From: Neocallimastix lanati (nom. inval.)
Taxonomy: Eukaryota > Neocallimastigomycota > Neocallimastigomycetes > Neocallimastigales > Neocallimastigaceae
Length of the DNA stretch: 57,500 bases
Reading direction: 5' to 3'
Assembly (NCBI GenBank): GCA_016946835.1
Contig: JACVTC010000086.1
Coordinates: 390,001-447,500 of the forward strand
Below the pieces are notes generated by a model that was given only the letters and a program-made list of their open reading frames with translations, did no database searches and was not told the DNA's origin. Every line of letters starts with the position of its first letter. Within the stretch, counting starts at the first letter, position 1. This document shows positions 20,813 through 33,321 of this stretch, piece after piece. The position numbers and the translations under genes are program-made.

Positions 20813-21708
20813 ACTTTATTTCATTAAATAAACGTTTTATATCATAACAAAAAGACCTTTTTTTTTTTTTTTTTTTTTTTAAATTATTTTATTTATATTT
20901 GCATTTTATTATAATTATTATTATTATTTAAACTTTACTTGTATAATTAATATTTTCATTATACTTTTTTTTTTTTTTTTAATTGAATAAAAATATTTTT
21001 TTTTTTTACTTCTTTTATTTCTTATTTTTTATCATTATTTTTTTTTTTTTCTTAAATTAACATCTTATTTATTAATTAAATTAATAATATTATGGATTAG
21101 GATATAGTATGATATATGTTGATGTATGATGTTTGATCATTATTTTTTAAAAAAAAGAAATAAATAAATAAAACTTTATAGAATGATTTTTATTAATTAA
21201 AATTATTATTATTATGGTTTTTTATATCTATAATTTTTAATTATTTATAAAATAAAATATAATATATAATATATATTTTTATTTAATAAAACATTATTTA
21301 TTTTTTATTTTTTTTTTTAAAAAAATGAATAATAATAAATAAATAATAATATAAAAATTTAAATACTATTAAATACTATAATAGTAAAAATAAAAAAATA
21401 TCAAATATCATATATAAATTGGCATCTCCTTTTTTTTTTTTTTTTTTTCCATTTTCTTTGAAATTGTAAATTGATTTAAAAAAAAAAGAAGAAAAAAAAA
21501 GAAAAAAAAAATATATCCGATTATATATTAGTTTTAATTTTTTTTTATTAATTTTAATATTATTATTATTATTATTTTTTTTTTAAAAAAAAAAAAAATT
21601 ATTTTATTAAATTTTATTATATATAAAATATGATAATTTAAATATTAAAACATAATAATTTATTTTAATTATTAAAATGGGTAGGTAAAAAAGGAATGGG
21701 ATGATAAT

Positions 21709-21756
<48 letters not shown>

Positions 21757-21900
21757 TATATATATATTTTTTTTTAACAATAAGAATAATACTTCACTTT
21801 AAAAAATAAAAAAAAATATATATATAAAACAATTTTTTTTATTATTTATTTTATTTTTCTTTTTCTTTATTTCTAAATGAATGTATGTTAAAAAAAAAAT

Positions 21901-24816
21901 TCAACAATTGACTTTAACACATTCTACTACTTCATCTATTATTTCTTCTTTTTCTTCAACTATCGTGACACTTTCATCATCTTCATTACCATTTTCTTCA
22001 TTTCCATTAATAGTTTCTTCTATTAATTCTTCTTCAATAATTTCTTCTTCTTCTATAACTTCTTCTACTTCTTCTATTATTTCTTCTTCTTCTTCTTCAT
22101 TTTCTTCATCGGTATTTTCATTATCATTATCATTGACATCTTCATCAAATTCAAATTGATTAAAACTTAATGGATTTCTTTCCAGACAGGCAAAAAGAGG
22201 TGAATCTTCTAATTTAATATCTGGTTGATTTACTTCTTCTTCATCATTATTAATAGTTTCATCTTCATCCTTATCTTCAAGATGACTTAAATTAAAAGTC
22301 ACTCTTTTACAATTCTTCTTTAATCCACTACCAGATAGATTTGAATGATTACTACTGTAGGATGCAATAGAACCATTTTCACTCAATTCATCATCTTCCA
22401 TACCATAGCTATTATTACTATTACTATTGGTATCACAGGTATCTTCATCACTTAAGAGCTTACGATGAAGTCTTCGTAATTCTTTACCTATTCCACTATC
22501 TTCAGAATCAGTTTCTAAATCTTGACTCATACTCATATTATCTAATATACTTTCTTCATCTTCAGAGGAAGATTCCTTACTCTCTAACCATAGAGCAAAT
22601 ACTTTAGCTAATTCTCTTACATCTTTTCTTAATCTTAAGTAATAAACTTCATGACCGGAATCAGAAGCATTACTTAAGGATCTTTTCCTACGAATCAGGG
22701 AACCCGAGGAAGTTCTTGTATGACCATGTCCACCCCCATTCTTATTCTTATTCTTTGAATTGACTACCGCCTTATTATTCGAGGTGTTTTCCACTGGCTC
22801 TTCTGTATGAATATGATCATCTGGCAAAGCCTTCATATCAATTTTGGCATTATGATTAACAATAGCACTTCCTTCACTCTTTACATTGATTGTAGCATTA
22901 TCATTTAAAGAGATTGGAAATGCTTTAGTTGCATAATGACCATCAATCATATGACCATAACTTTTATAATCTCCTTCAGAAAATGAATAAGATTTTGGAT
23001 ACATTTTCATATTATTTGAGAGTATTTTTGGTAATACACAATGAAGAGAAGGGGTCATTGGACAAGCACCATGATTAGATTCTTCAGAATCTGGTAAAAG
23101 ATGATACCATTTAATAATTACATTTGGATCAACTATTTCTGCTTTATATATAGCCATTAATATTCTGAGATGTTGTTGAAGACGTAGTGAATTTTCTATA
23201 CAAATATTTTCTAAACTAACGAGTACATTCATTTGATCTTCTTTTGTATCAATATAATTCAGTATTAAGGGACGATAACGATAAAATATTTCATCAATTG
23301 CATTCATATTTGTTAACAGATTTCTTGTTTCTAAATAATTAATAATAGCTTCTAAGATAGTATTTATACATACATATGAACTAAGATTATTTTTATCTAA
23401 TTTTACATCTAAATCCATTAAAATAGAGGAGGCACTCAATTCAGAAATAAATGACTGATATAAACAATTATAGGCTTCTTGACGAATAATACTTATTGGG
23501 TTTTGTTCCATTTTACTTTTTAATTCTATTTCTTCTTCCTCATCTTCTTCTTCCTTTCCATTATTTTGACGACGACCAATATTATAATAAATAGAATTTT
23601 TTGGTATTACATTAGTAACAGAATTACTACAGATTTCGTCTATATCAGAATTGTTTTCTGATTCAGAATCATTAGAATCCAAATCTGAATTCGAATCTAA
23701 ATCTGATTCAGATTCAGATTCAGATTCTGACTCTGTCTCCGCCTCTGATTCTGTTTCTGATTCTGTATCCCATTCATCTGCTGAATTTGAATCATTACAA
23801 AATTCAACATCAGAATCCTTAGCAAAATCAGAAATTTCTTTACTCTCCTTTTCACTATGGAGATTGGTTTCCATATTGGGTTCATCATTAGAAGGCACTG
23901 GATCATCAAAAGAGAAGGAATTATAATTTAAGATTGAAAAGGATGTAGGATAATTAGAAGAAGAAGAAGAGGATGCAACAACTTTCTTAAGTTTCTTTTG
24001 AAGTTTATGTATCTTCTTCTTTAATAATCTTTCTTTATCTTCATTTTGCATTAATTCTTGATCCTTCATATCTATTTCAAATTCTAATTTTTCTATACGT
24101 TCATTATGACATTTTTCAACTACATAACGTGATTCCCGTTCACGTTGAAGTTCATTTTGAAGTGCTTTATTAGTTTCCTTCAATAAATCACGTTTTTGTT
24201 TCATTACTTTATAACTATTTTCAATAGTACGATTTATAAAACGAGAGGCATTAAGTTGTACCATTAATTGATCACTTTGAGTTATAAGTTGAGCCTTTTC
24301 ATGTTTTAATTCTTTTATTTGATGATTCATCGCTCTTATTTCAGATATTTTATAATAAATGCAGATTAATGTTTCAACTGGATTCAACACGATAAATAAT
24401 AATTTGTCGAATACATTAGCTGTAATTATAAAGATATATTTAAAAGAAATAGAAAAAAGAGAAACCAAAAACGGTACATCAAAAGAATTTTTCTTTGATG
24501 AATGAGATGTTCCTATGATGAACGCTGAGGTCGCTATATCATTTGAATTACTATTTTTACTTTTATTATTACTTATTCTAGTGGTAGTCGTTGTAGTCTT
24601 CTTACTTGACGATGAAGACATTGACATAAACACTGTTTGATTATTACTATTATTATAATTTCTATAGATAGTTCGTACTGGAGAAGAGACATATGATGTA
24701 GTTGTAGTGGTTATAGTAGATGGTTTCATCGAAGATTTTTGTTGTGAATATTTTCCCAAAGCCATATTGACTTGAGAAGATATGACTACAGGTACTGAAA
24801 TAGTTTGTGATTGCAT
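21901..24816 (-). CDS. Coiled-coil, acidic protein with a split W2 domain
   Basis: Single-exon protein of 971 residues. Order: Ser/Thr-rich N terminus (1-110), hydrophobic segment (114-156, possibly one or two membrane passes or a hairpin), Lys/Glu coiled coil (about 158-280), Ser/Asp/Glu repeat tract (about 345-393) and a W2 fold. The W2 region begins at about 440 (IIRQEAYNCLYQSFISEL) and continues through YRPLILNYIDTKEDQMNVL and IVDPNVIIKWYHLLPDSEE (560-579). It resumes at LRKDVRELAKVFALWLE (729-745) after an insertion of about 145 residues. The end is very acidic (from about 880). W2 domains are known from eIF2B-epsilon, eIF5, eIF4G and BZW proteins, where they bind eIF2-beta or GEF partners. 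This protein has no nucleotidyltransferase or other eIF2B-epsilon part. A membrane-anchored W2 protein is inferred, function unknown. Poly-Ser, poly-Thr and poly-Glu tracts follow triplet repeats. Confidence 0.85.
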   Translation of the reverse strand: MQSQTISVPVVISSQVNMALGKYSQQKSSMKPSTITTTTTSYVSSPVRTIYRNYNNSNNQTVFMSMSSSSSKKTTTTTTRISNNKSKNSNSNDIATSAFIIGTSHSSKKNSFDVPFLVSLFSISFKYIFIITANVFDKLLFIVLNPVETLICIYYKISEIRAMNHQIKELKHEKAQLITQSDQLMVQLNASRFINRTIENSYKVMKQKRDLLKETNKALQNELQRERESRYVVEKCHNERIEKLEFEIDMKDQELMQNEDKERLLKKKIHKLQKKLKKVVASSSSSSNYPTSFSILNYNSFSFDDPVPSNDEPNMETNLHSEKESKEISDFAKDSDVEFCNDSNSADEWDTESETESEAETESESESESESDLDSNSDLDSNDSESENNSDIDEICSNSVTNVIPKNSIYYNIGRRQNNGKEEEDEEEEIELKSKMEQNPISIIRQEAYNCLYQSFISELSASSILMDLDVKLDKNNLSSYVCINTILEAIINYLETRNLLTNMNAIDEIFYRYRPLILNYIDTKEDQMNVLVSLENICIENSLRLQQHLRILMAIYKAEIVDPNVIIKWYHLLPDSEESNHGACPMTPSLHCVLPKILSNNMKMYPKSYSFSEGDYKSYGHMIDGHYATKAFPISLNDNATINVKSEGSAIVNHNAKIDMKALPDDHIHTEEPVENTSNNKAVVNSKNKNKNGGGHGHTRTSSGSLIRRKRSLSNASDSGHEVYYLRLRKDVRELAKVFALWLESKESSSEDEESILDNMSMSQDLETDSEDSGIGKELRRLHRKLLSDEDTCDTNSNSNNSYGMEDDELSENGSIASYSSNHSNLSGSGLKKNCKRVTFNLSHLEDKDEDETINNDEEEVNQPDIKLEDSPLFACLERNPLSFNQFEFDEDVNDNDNENTDEENEEEEEEIIEEVEEVIEEEEIIEEELIEETINGNEENGNEDDESVTIVEEKEEIIDEVVECVKVNC

Positions 24817-26001
24817 TATTACTATTATTCTAGAATAATTTTAAAAGAAATAATTTAAAAAGTAAAAATAATATAAAAGTTGAATTGATTTTTTCTTTTT
24901 ACAAAAAAACTTTTTTTTTTTACAATTTATATTTACAGAGAATATGAAAAAAAATAAACAGAATATAACTTTTGTTATATATATTAAATAACTCCTTAAT
25001 ATTAATTCTATGTAAATATATTGATATAAACGAGGTTTTACAATATGTTTTATATATCAGAAGTATTTAGTTAATATAAAACTTTTTTCTTATTATTATT
25101 ATAAATATATACAAATAATTTTAAAAAAAAATGGATTTAAACGTGTAAAAGTTGAATAAAAATTAAAAACCTTATAATATTTTCAATATCAAAAATTAAA
25201 AAGTTTTAAATGCTTTAAATGATTAAATTAATTTTATTTTATCGGTTATTCAATAATTAAAATTAATTTAATTTCTTATTTTTATTTTTCTGTTAGGTTC
25301 TATCACTACCTGGTTATTATTTTTATTATTTCTTTTTCAAAAAAAAAAATTGAATATTACTTTTTATATTTTTTTTTAAAAAAGATAGTAAATAAACGTA
25401 TTAATTTATTTTATTTTCTCTAAATTATATATATTTATAAAAATTTTTTCCAAGTTAAAATCAAAAAAAGTCTAATAAAAAAGATTAATGTATTTCTTTT
25501 TCTTTATAATAAAATATATTTCATTAAACTATATATTTTAAAAAGGAAAAGAAAAATAATCTTTTCTATAAACTAATTACAACTAAATATAAATGTTTTA
25601 TTGCTTTCTTATTTTTGTGTTTTTATTCTTTTAAATATTCTTTTAAATTATATTATTATATTAATAAACCATAAAAGTCTTATGTAAATGATCAAAAACA
25701 CAAATAATCTTTAAAAACATTTTAATTTTTTTATTTAGTTGGATTTCCTTTTTTAAAAATATATTTTGAATGCTTTTAAAACAACTTTGTTATATAATTT
25801 AGATTATAAAAATTAATATTTAATATACTATTTTTTTTTATTTTATGATTACTTTATATAAATAATTATTTTTTTTAAAATAAATTATTTATAGTTGTTG
25901 TTTTGTTATTATATAACTAAATAATATTAATGTTTTAAATTTAACTTTCTTGTAAAATAAATTAAATTTAACTTATTATATTATATATAAAAATATTTAA
26001 C

Positions 26002-26038
<37 letters not shown>

Positions 26039-28649
26039 ATATTAATAAATAATAAATATAAAATTTTTATTATATATATATTTTTTTTATTTGTTAATAT
26101 TTAATAGTTTTTTTTTTATTTAATAAGTAAAAATGATTAATTTTTTATTATTAAATTTGTAAATTAGTAAATAATAAAAAATTGAATAATTTTAAAGATG
26201 ATTATTAGTTGATTACTTCTTATTTATTTACTTATTTTATATTGATCGGCTTTTTCTTTTTTAAATAAATAAATATATATATAAATTACGTTTATTTTTT
26301 TTTTTTATTTTATTTTATTTTTATTTTATTTTATTTTATTTTATCGGTTTAACTTTTTAATAACTATTTATTTAGTTTTATTTTTGCTTTGTTTTATTTA
26401 TTATTCTTTTATTATTATTATTTTTATTTATTTATTATTATTTTTAGAATATTTAATTATTATTTTATATATATTTAATAATTTACATATAATGACAATT
26501 AAAAAAAAAAAAATTTTTTTTTTGAAAAAAAAGAAATAAAAAAAAATATTTTTACAACAATTAAAAATTAAAATAAAAAGAAATATTTTTCTATTTATAT
26601 AAAAGATTAAAAATTTTATGACATTATTACGAATAGAAAAAAAAAAAAATTTATTTATTTATTTATTTAATCATAACAATTAAATTTAATCTAAACATTA
26701 AATTATAATTATATATATTCCATGTAAACTATTTGATATAAACACATAACTATATATATTTATATTATATAAATTGAATCATATAAAAGAAATATATTTA
26801 TATTTTTATTTATTATTAAAATATTAATATTTTAAAAACGTTATAAAATAATTTCTATATTTCATTTTATTGATTTATCTATTTATTTATTTATTTATTT
26901 ATCTATTTATTTAATTAAATAAATATTTATCTATTTATTTATTTATTAATTAATCAATGATTTAAAGGAATAAAAAAGAATATATAAAAAAAAAATCAAA
27001 AATTTACCCATCAATTAATAATATTTTATTTATTATTTATTATTTTTTATTATTTATATTTACAATAATTGATTTATTATATATTTCAATATTACTAAAT
27101 GTATGGATGGATTATCATTATTTGTTATAATTCTAACCTTTTAGTTAATATATTTGATTAGATTATTATAATATATTATAATATGTGTATGGTAATATAT
27201 TTATAGTATTAATATTTTAAAGTTTAATTTATAGAATTTAGTCATCCTCATTAAACCATTTTTAATATATTCTCTAAAAAAATGCTATAAATAATAATAT
27301 ATGTATAATATGCATATAATATATTATAATATATTGGAATATTAAAAATAACAAATATTATAACATGAAATATGTTATAATACATTTTTAGTATTTTCAA
27401 TTTAAATGTTTTTGTAGCCTATCTAATTTATTAATTTCTACAATGGTGCAGTGAATAAAAAAGAATGTAAATAAAAGATGTATTACACATGTACATTACA
27501 ATATGTATACATATATATACAATATTAAATAAACCTCATACAATTAGAAGTAGTGGATGAAGAAGAAAAGAAAGAGGATGACTCATTGAATTTGCACTTT
27601 ATAATTGCACTTTTAATTCTCAATCTCTGTCATCTCAAAATGTGGTTCATTCTTTCCAATGGTGATGTATATATATTTATATATATTATTTAAAAAACAA
27701 AGCACAGAGCAATATGTAACGTAAACAGTAAAATTCACCCTGTATTGGTTTATAAAAAAAACTTTTAAATAATTATTAATAAAATTGTATACATATATAT
27801 AATTTAATATTTAATTGTAATACATTATAATATATGAAATAAAATAATATTAAAATAATATTAGAAATCCTTTGATGTCCTTTGATGTTTCATCCTTTTT
27901 TAATTTTATACTATTTGTAATACGCTGATAGGATTAAAGTTTTTCATTAATCTATTGTAAAATATATATATTAATTTTATTTATTTATTTTTATATTTAC
28001 TTTTATTTATTTTTATTTATTTATTTTATTTTTATTTATTTTTTTTACTTATTTTGTTTATTTTTATTTATTTATTATTAATTAATTTATTTATATTTAT
28101 TTATTTATTTATTTATTATTAATTTATTTAATTAAGAATAATTCTGCATTTTATAGCTTTAAATCATATGAAATTACTATAGTATAGTATAGTAGGGTAG
28201 GGTAAAGTAGGGGTAGGTATTATGTAAATACAATGGAATATTAATAAAAACTCTTTTTATATATATATATTTATAAGACTTTACATTATTTGGCATAAAT
28301 AGATATTATACAGAAGAATTTTTATTGAATAATTGCATAAAAAGAATGATGAATTAGGTTTATCTTAGTCATCACTTTTTTATATGAAAGTAATTATAAC
28401 ATTCAAATGGAATGTTCACCTCCGTTTTCTGATTTATATATATCTAATTTGTATTATAATAATTACTAATATCATTAGTAATACTACAAACCGTACTCTT
28501 ATTAATTAAGAGAATTCAAGAGAATAATAAATAATTTTATTTAATAGTATTATAAAATAAAAATATAAATATAAACATGAATATAAGATATAAATATAAA
28601 TATTAGATATAAATAATAAATATAAATAAAAAAAAATAAAATAAAAATT

Positions 28650-28680
<31 letters not shown>

Positions 28681-30600
28681 CTAAACACATAAAACAGCAA
28701 TAAATACTAAAATGGCAAATGAAGGGATAATTTCCATTCTTTATCCTATAATTGTTATATAATAAAGTATTATATAATTTAATCAAATATAATATAATTT
28801 AATACTATTATAGTTATAGTTTTAATTATAGTTAATATAATTATTTTAATTATTATAATTATTTTAATTATGAGAATCTCAAATTATTAAAGCCTAAACC
28901 ACAGCTCTCCTACTCCTTTTATTAATCTTCCTTTTTTTTTTTTTTTTTTTTTTTCCTTCTTTCGTTCTTTCTTTTATTTTTTTTTTTTTTAAAGATTAAT
29001 AAATATTAAAGTTTCACCTCTTTTTTACTGACATTGCATTAATTAATTAATTCATTAATTAATCATCTAATTAATAATGGGGAAAAATACATATACATTT
29101 GTATAGATTTTAATGCTTTTTATATAGATTTCATTGTTTTAATATATTGGATAAATATAATCATATATATATTAAAACAAAAAATTATATAATAAATATA
29201 TACAGATATAGACTTTATTTATCTTATCATGAAAATTTTATTAATAATACAATCATATCATATATACATATTTAGTTACTAAATCAATTACAATAATAAA
29301 TTATAATAAATAATAAATAAATAAATAATAAATAATAAATAATAAATAATAAATAATAAATAATAAATAATAAATAATAAATAATAAATAATAAATAATA
29401 ATAAATAATAATAAATAATAAATAATAAATAATAAATAATAAATAATAAATAATAAATAATAAATAATTGAATAATAATAATTAAATAAAAAATAATAAA
29501 TAATTAAATAATAAATAATAAATAATTGAATAATAAATAATAAATAATAAATAATAATTAAATAATTGAATAATGAATAATAGTATCCTTTTTTATTTGA
29601 ATAATTAAATTTATCTATTAAAATTAATTTTTTCTTTTTAATTAATAAAAAGGTCACTCATTTTCTTTTTTAATATTGAAGCATATTTTTTTTTTTTTTA
29701 GTATTGTTATATTAACATGCAATAGTTAACAAACAAATATATATTTATATATAAGAAAAATAATAAGAAAATAGTATTATTGTCTTCATTTTTATATAAA
29801 CACATTTATTATTTTTTTTATTTTTATTTATTTATGTAATATTTTTAATAAAAAATTACATTACATTGTTTGTGACTAAGCAAACAATTTAAATAAATGT
29901 TAATTACCTCATAAATCTATCAAAAATCAATGATATTGTCATGCTGAAGTCATTCTTTTTAATAGTTTAATTCAAAACCGTTTATACTGTAATATATTAA
30001 TTGAATAATCCATAAAATAATATACAAACATTTATGATCATAAAACGGAAATAAAAACTTTAATTATTAATAAAATTTATTTATTAATAATTACATAAAA
30101 ATAAATTAATAAATCATTTGAGACTTCATGATATCAATTAAACGTGATTAAATATACATGATAAAAATAAAATTATGTAAAGACATAAAATTATACAAGA
30201 ACATTAAATTAATATAAAGATAAACATTTAACATAAATTTTATGTTAATATTATAATTTCTTTTTTATTATTTTTATATTATTTTATATTGATATTTATT
30301 TTATTATATTTTTAATTATTTAAATAATTATTAATATTTTATTAATTATAGCATAATTAATTTATGAATAATATTTTACTTTAATATATATTTTATTTTA
30401 TACTTTTATCTGGAATCCTTTAAATACTTAATAGTTCTCATAAAAATTAATTAATTAAATAGTTTCTAATGAATTACGAATATAAAAATAAGAATAATTC
30501 TTTTATAATTACTATTTGAAAAGTTTTATGCCAAAATTTATTTAATAATTTCTTTTATATTTTCAAGTTAACAATAATTAAATACATGTATTAAATAAAT
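24817..30600. other. Long A/T intergenic region, no firm gene
   Basis: About 5.8 kb of A/T sequence with homopolymers, dinucleotide tracts and a TAAATAA heptamer satellite at 29305-29565. The only protein-like string is on the plus strand at about 27532-27708: LEVVDEEEKKEDDSLNLHF then a hydrophobic stretch IIALLILNLCHLKMW and a stop. It lacks a start and a partner exon, so I do not call it a gene. Long open frames here are translated repeats. Confidence 0.6.
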
Positions 30601-30630
30601 TATAATTTTAAATAATAAATAAATAAAATT

Positions 30631-30701
30631 TATAACTAAATAAATCATAAATAAAACTTCTCCCAACAAGAGAAGTTTTATTTATGATTTATTTAGTTAT
30701 A
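30631..30701. repeat. Perfect 32-bp hairpin with 7-nt loop
   Basis: Left arm 30631-30662 (TATAACTAAATAAATCATAA then ATAAAACTTCTC) is the exact reverse complement of right arm 30670-30701. The loop is CCAACAA. It sits immediately upstream of the Ty3/gypsy relic. A perfect arm of this length in otherwise decayed sequence implies a recent origin or maintained function. Confidence 0.97.
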
Positions 30702-30737
30702 TTCCAACTGTGAGTTATTCCTCATATATTAATTTCC

Positions 30738-31340
30738 AATGAACAGCGTTATGCTTTGATCAAGAAACTTCTCATTCTAAAACAAACCCAATTAGATAAA
30801 AACGCTGATTTTACAATTAAACTCCGCCACCTTGCCTCCATAATTGAATAGCCTAATAATATTTTAATTGATATAATAAGAAGAGGTCTACTCATGGAAC
30901 TTTAAGAAGAAGAATATGATAAGCTTGAACCTAACCATTTAATTATTGAATTGGATAAGAAATGTTTTCTGAGGATGAAAACTGAAAAAGAAAAATATCA
31001 TATAAAAAATAAAACATTTTCCAATCATAACAAAAAAAAAAAAAAAAAGTCAAATAGCCGGAAGTCATAAAAAATTTTTCGAACAACTAAAAATATAAAT
31101 TTACAAAAATTGATGATCAGAATCAAAGAAGGACAAGAATATTTAATAGCCTTCCGCACCATACTGGGATACTTCCAATATAAAATAATACCTTTTGGCC
31201 TCAGAAATACCCCAGCTGTATTCTAACGCTTTGTATAACACATCTTTATTGAAGAAATTGGTCAATATATACTAATATATTTAAATGATATCATCATTTA
31301 TTTGAAAGACTTGGACAATCATATTATTTAAATTAAGATG
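30738..31340 (+). mobile_element. Ty3/gypsy retrotransposon relic (Gag then RT)
   Basis: From 30738 one frame reads RYALIKKLLILKQTQLDK, FTIKLRHLASIIE and NILIDIIRRGLLMEL, broken by TAG and TAA. This is the style of retrotransposon Gag. At about 31115-31330 another frame reads RIKEGQEYLIAFRTILGYF, then KIIPFGLRNTPAVF, stop, RFV, stop, and ILIYLNDIIIYLKDLDNH. These are the fingers-palm core of Ty3/gypsy reverse transcriptase, with the catalytic YLDD-type motif changed to YLND. Protease, RNase H and integrase are not seen, so the element is internally deleted and dead. Confidence 0.85.
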
Positions 31341-31382
31341 GTTTTCCTTAAATTTAAAATTAATAATTTTGTTTGTTAAATT

Positions 31383-31414
<32 letters not shown>

Positions 31415-31417
<3 letters not shown>

Positions 31418-31700
31418 CTATCCCTTGTAGGTCTTGATCATATCATCCCAGCCACAACAGACAACTAATATCAGACAAACTTTATATCGGGTGTATCAGG
31501 ATACAACAAAGTGCTCCCATGCCATACCATTTCGGCGTCGACGCTCTCAGTCACGGATTACAGAACCACAAGATTTGAAGATGATGGATACGGCAAGCCA
31601 CAACTACATACACTATAACATTATTATGGGGGTGTGTCATTTCGAAAATTTTTATTACATAAATTTGTATTTTGTTGTATTGTATTTCGGAAAACATGGC
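31415..31700. mobile_element. GC-richer island, possible LTR or transposon remnant
   Basis: After a T run the sequence becomes markedly richer in G and C (e.g. GGCGTCGACGCTCTCAGTC near 31544) for about 280 nt. An ATG frame of 91 codons starting at 31434 runs through it, but its product has no recognisable features. The position just 3' of the gypsy relic suggests LTR or associated element sequence. No second copy exists in the window to prove an LTR. Confidence 0.35.
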
Positions 31701-31993
31701 GTATTATAATGTGATAAATAAATAAATGAATAAATAAATTATAAATGAATAAATAAATTATAAATGAATAAATAAATTTTTAAATAATAATAAAAATAAT
31801 TAAGACAAACGTTTATTATGACTAAAAAAATTTTTTTTAGAAAATTAAATAAAAATATATATATATATATATATATATAATTACTACGTATATAAAATAA
31901 TTATTATATTTTTTTTATTTTATTTTAAATATTATTAATTATTATTAATACATTAATACCTTGTTTATATTATCAACAGAAAATGCAGATTGA

Positions 31994-32445
31994 ATAAAAT
32001 AAAATATAATAAAATAAAATAAAATAAAATAAAATAAAATAAAATAAAATAAAATAAAATAAAATAAAATAAAATAAAATAAAATAAAATAAAATAAAAT
32101 AAAATAAAATAAAATAAAATAAAATAAAATAAAATAAAATAAAATAAAATAAAATGAATAGTAGAACATGAATATAAAGTACAGATTGAATAAAATAAAA
32201 TAAAATAAAATGAATAGTAGAAACATAAATATAAGTACAGATTGAATAAAATAAAATAAAATCAATAGTTGAAATATAAATATAAAATAAAATAAAATAA
32301 AATAAAATAAAATAAAATAAAATAAAATAAAATAAAATAAAATAAAATAAAATAAAATAAAATAAAAAAAAATATAATAAAATAAAATAAAATAAAATAA
32401 AATAAAATAAAAAAAATATATAATAAAATAAAATATAATAATTAT
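31994..32445. repeat. TAAAA pentanucleotide microsatellite
   Basis: Two long blocks of the pentamer AAAAT (about 32 and 20+ copies) separated by a 40-50 bp unit (GAATAGTAGAA...AAGTACAGATTGAATA) that is itself repeated about three times between 32150 and 32275. Confidence 0.96.
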
Positions 32446-32517
32446 TATATATATATAGGAATCTTATATATTTTAATTTTTTTCATTTATTTTTCTAAAA
32501 AAAAAAAAAAATTAGTT

Positions 32518-32582
32518 ATAAAATATAATAATTATAAGACAAACGTTATTATAACGTTTGTCTTATAATTATTATATTTTAT
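32518..32582. repeat. Near-perfect palindrome, 32-bp arms, 1-nt centre
   Basis: Arm 32518-32549 is the exact reverse complement of 32551-32582, with only base 32550 between. The centre contains GACAAACGTTAT/ATAACGTTTGTC. The 13-mer TAAGACAAACGTT also occurs alone at 31801-31813, so the palindrome may be two head-to-head copies of an element end. Lies 740 bp from the MULE relic. Confidence 0.96.
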
Positions 32583-32896
32583 TATAGTAAATAAAAAAAT
32601 TTAAATGAAAAGTAAATAATTTTAATTATTTATAATTCATATTTTCATAAACGATATATATATATATATATATATTAATTTAAATGATATAAGAATTAAA
32701 AATTAAAACAATAAGAGTTGAATAATTGATCCTATTAAAATAATTAATTATTTGCATAGTAATATTTATAATGTTTGATCAATATGAATCAATTATTATT
32801 AAAATATAATAATAACAATTATAATTTTAATAAAATAATAAAAATCTTTTATTGAATTTAATATTTTTAATACCATAATTAATTTTGAAAAGTATA

Positions 32897-33180
32897 TTGA
32901 TATTAATAAAATTTATAATTATATAATATTGATATTGATATTAATAAAATTTATAATTATATAATATTGATATTGATATTAATAAAATTTATAATTATAT
33001 AATATTGATATTGATATTAATAAAATTTATAATTATATAATATTGATATTGATATTAATAAAATTTATAATTATATAATATTGATATTGATATTAATAAA
33101 ATTTATAATTATATAATATTGATATTGATATTAATAAAATTTATAATTATATAATATTGATATTGATATTAATAAAATTT
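32897..33180. repeat. 38-bp minisatellite, about 7.5 copies
   Basis: Unit ATTGATATTGATATTAATAA plus AATTTATAATTATATAAT, with TTAATAAA recurring at 32903, 32941, 32979, 33017, 33055, 33093, 33131 and 33169. The copies are virtually identical. Placed just beyond the 3' end of the MULE transposase relic. Confidence 0.97.
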
Positions 33181-33321
33181 TAACTAGTATCAAATAAATC
33201 GGTTTTAGTTATAAATTACTTAATAAAAATAACTAAAAGATAATTTCTATTAAGATTATTAAATAAACACAATAGGTAAATAAATTTGTATTTTTCTAGC
33301 ATTTTTTTAAATTAAGATTAT

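Noticed and set aside
21881-22159. Ser-rich plus-strand ORF over the W2 protein gene
   Set aside because: Antisense shadow of the poly-Glu tail of the minus-strand gene.
29301-29657. 118-codon minus-strand ORF
   Set aside because: Translation of the TAAATAA heptamer satellite (YYLLFII repeats).
31945-32265. 106-codon ORF of YFILF repeats
   Set aside because: Translated TAAAA microsatellite.
32518-33180. CRISPR array suggested by the regular 38-bp repeats and palindromes
   Set aside because: The minisatellite has no unique spacers and the context is eukaryotic.
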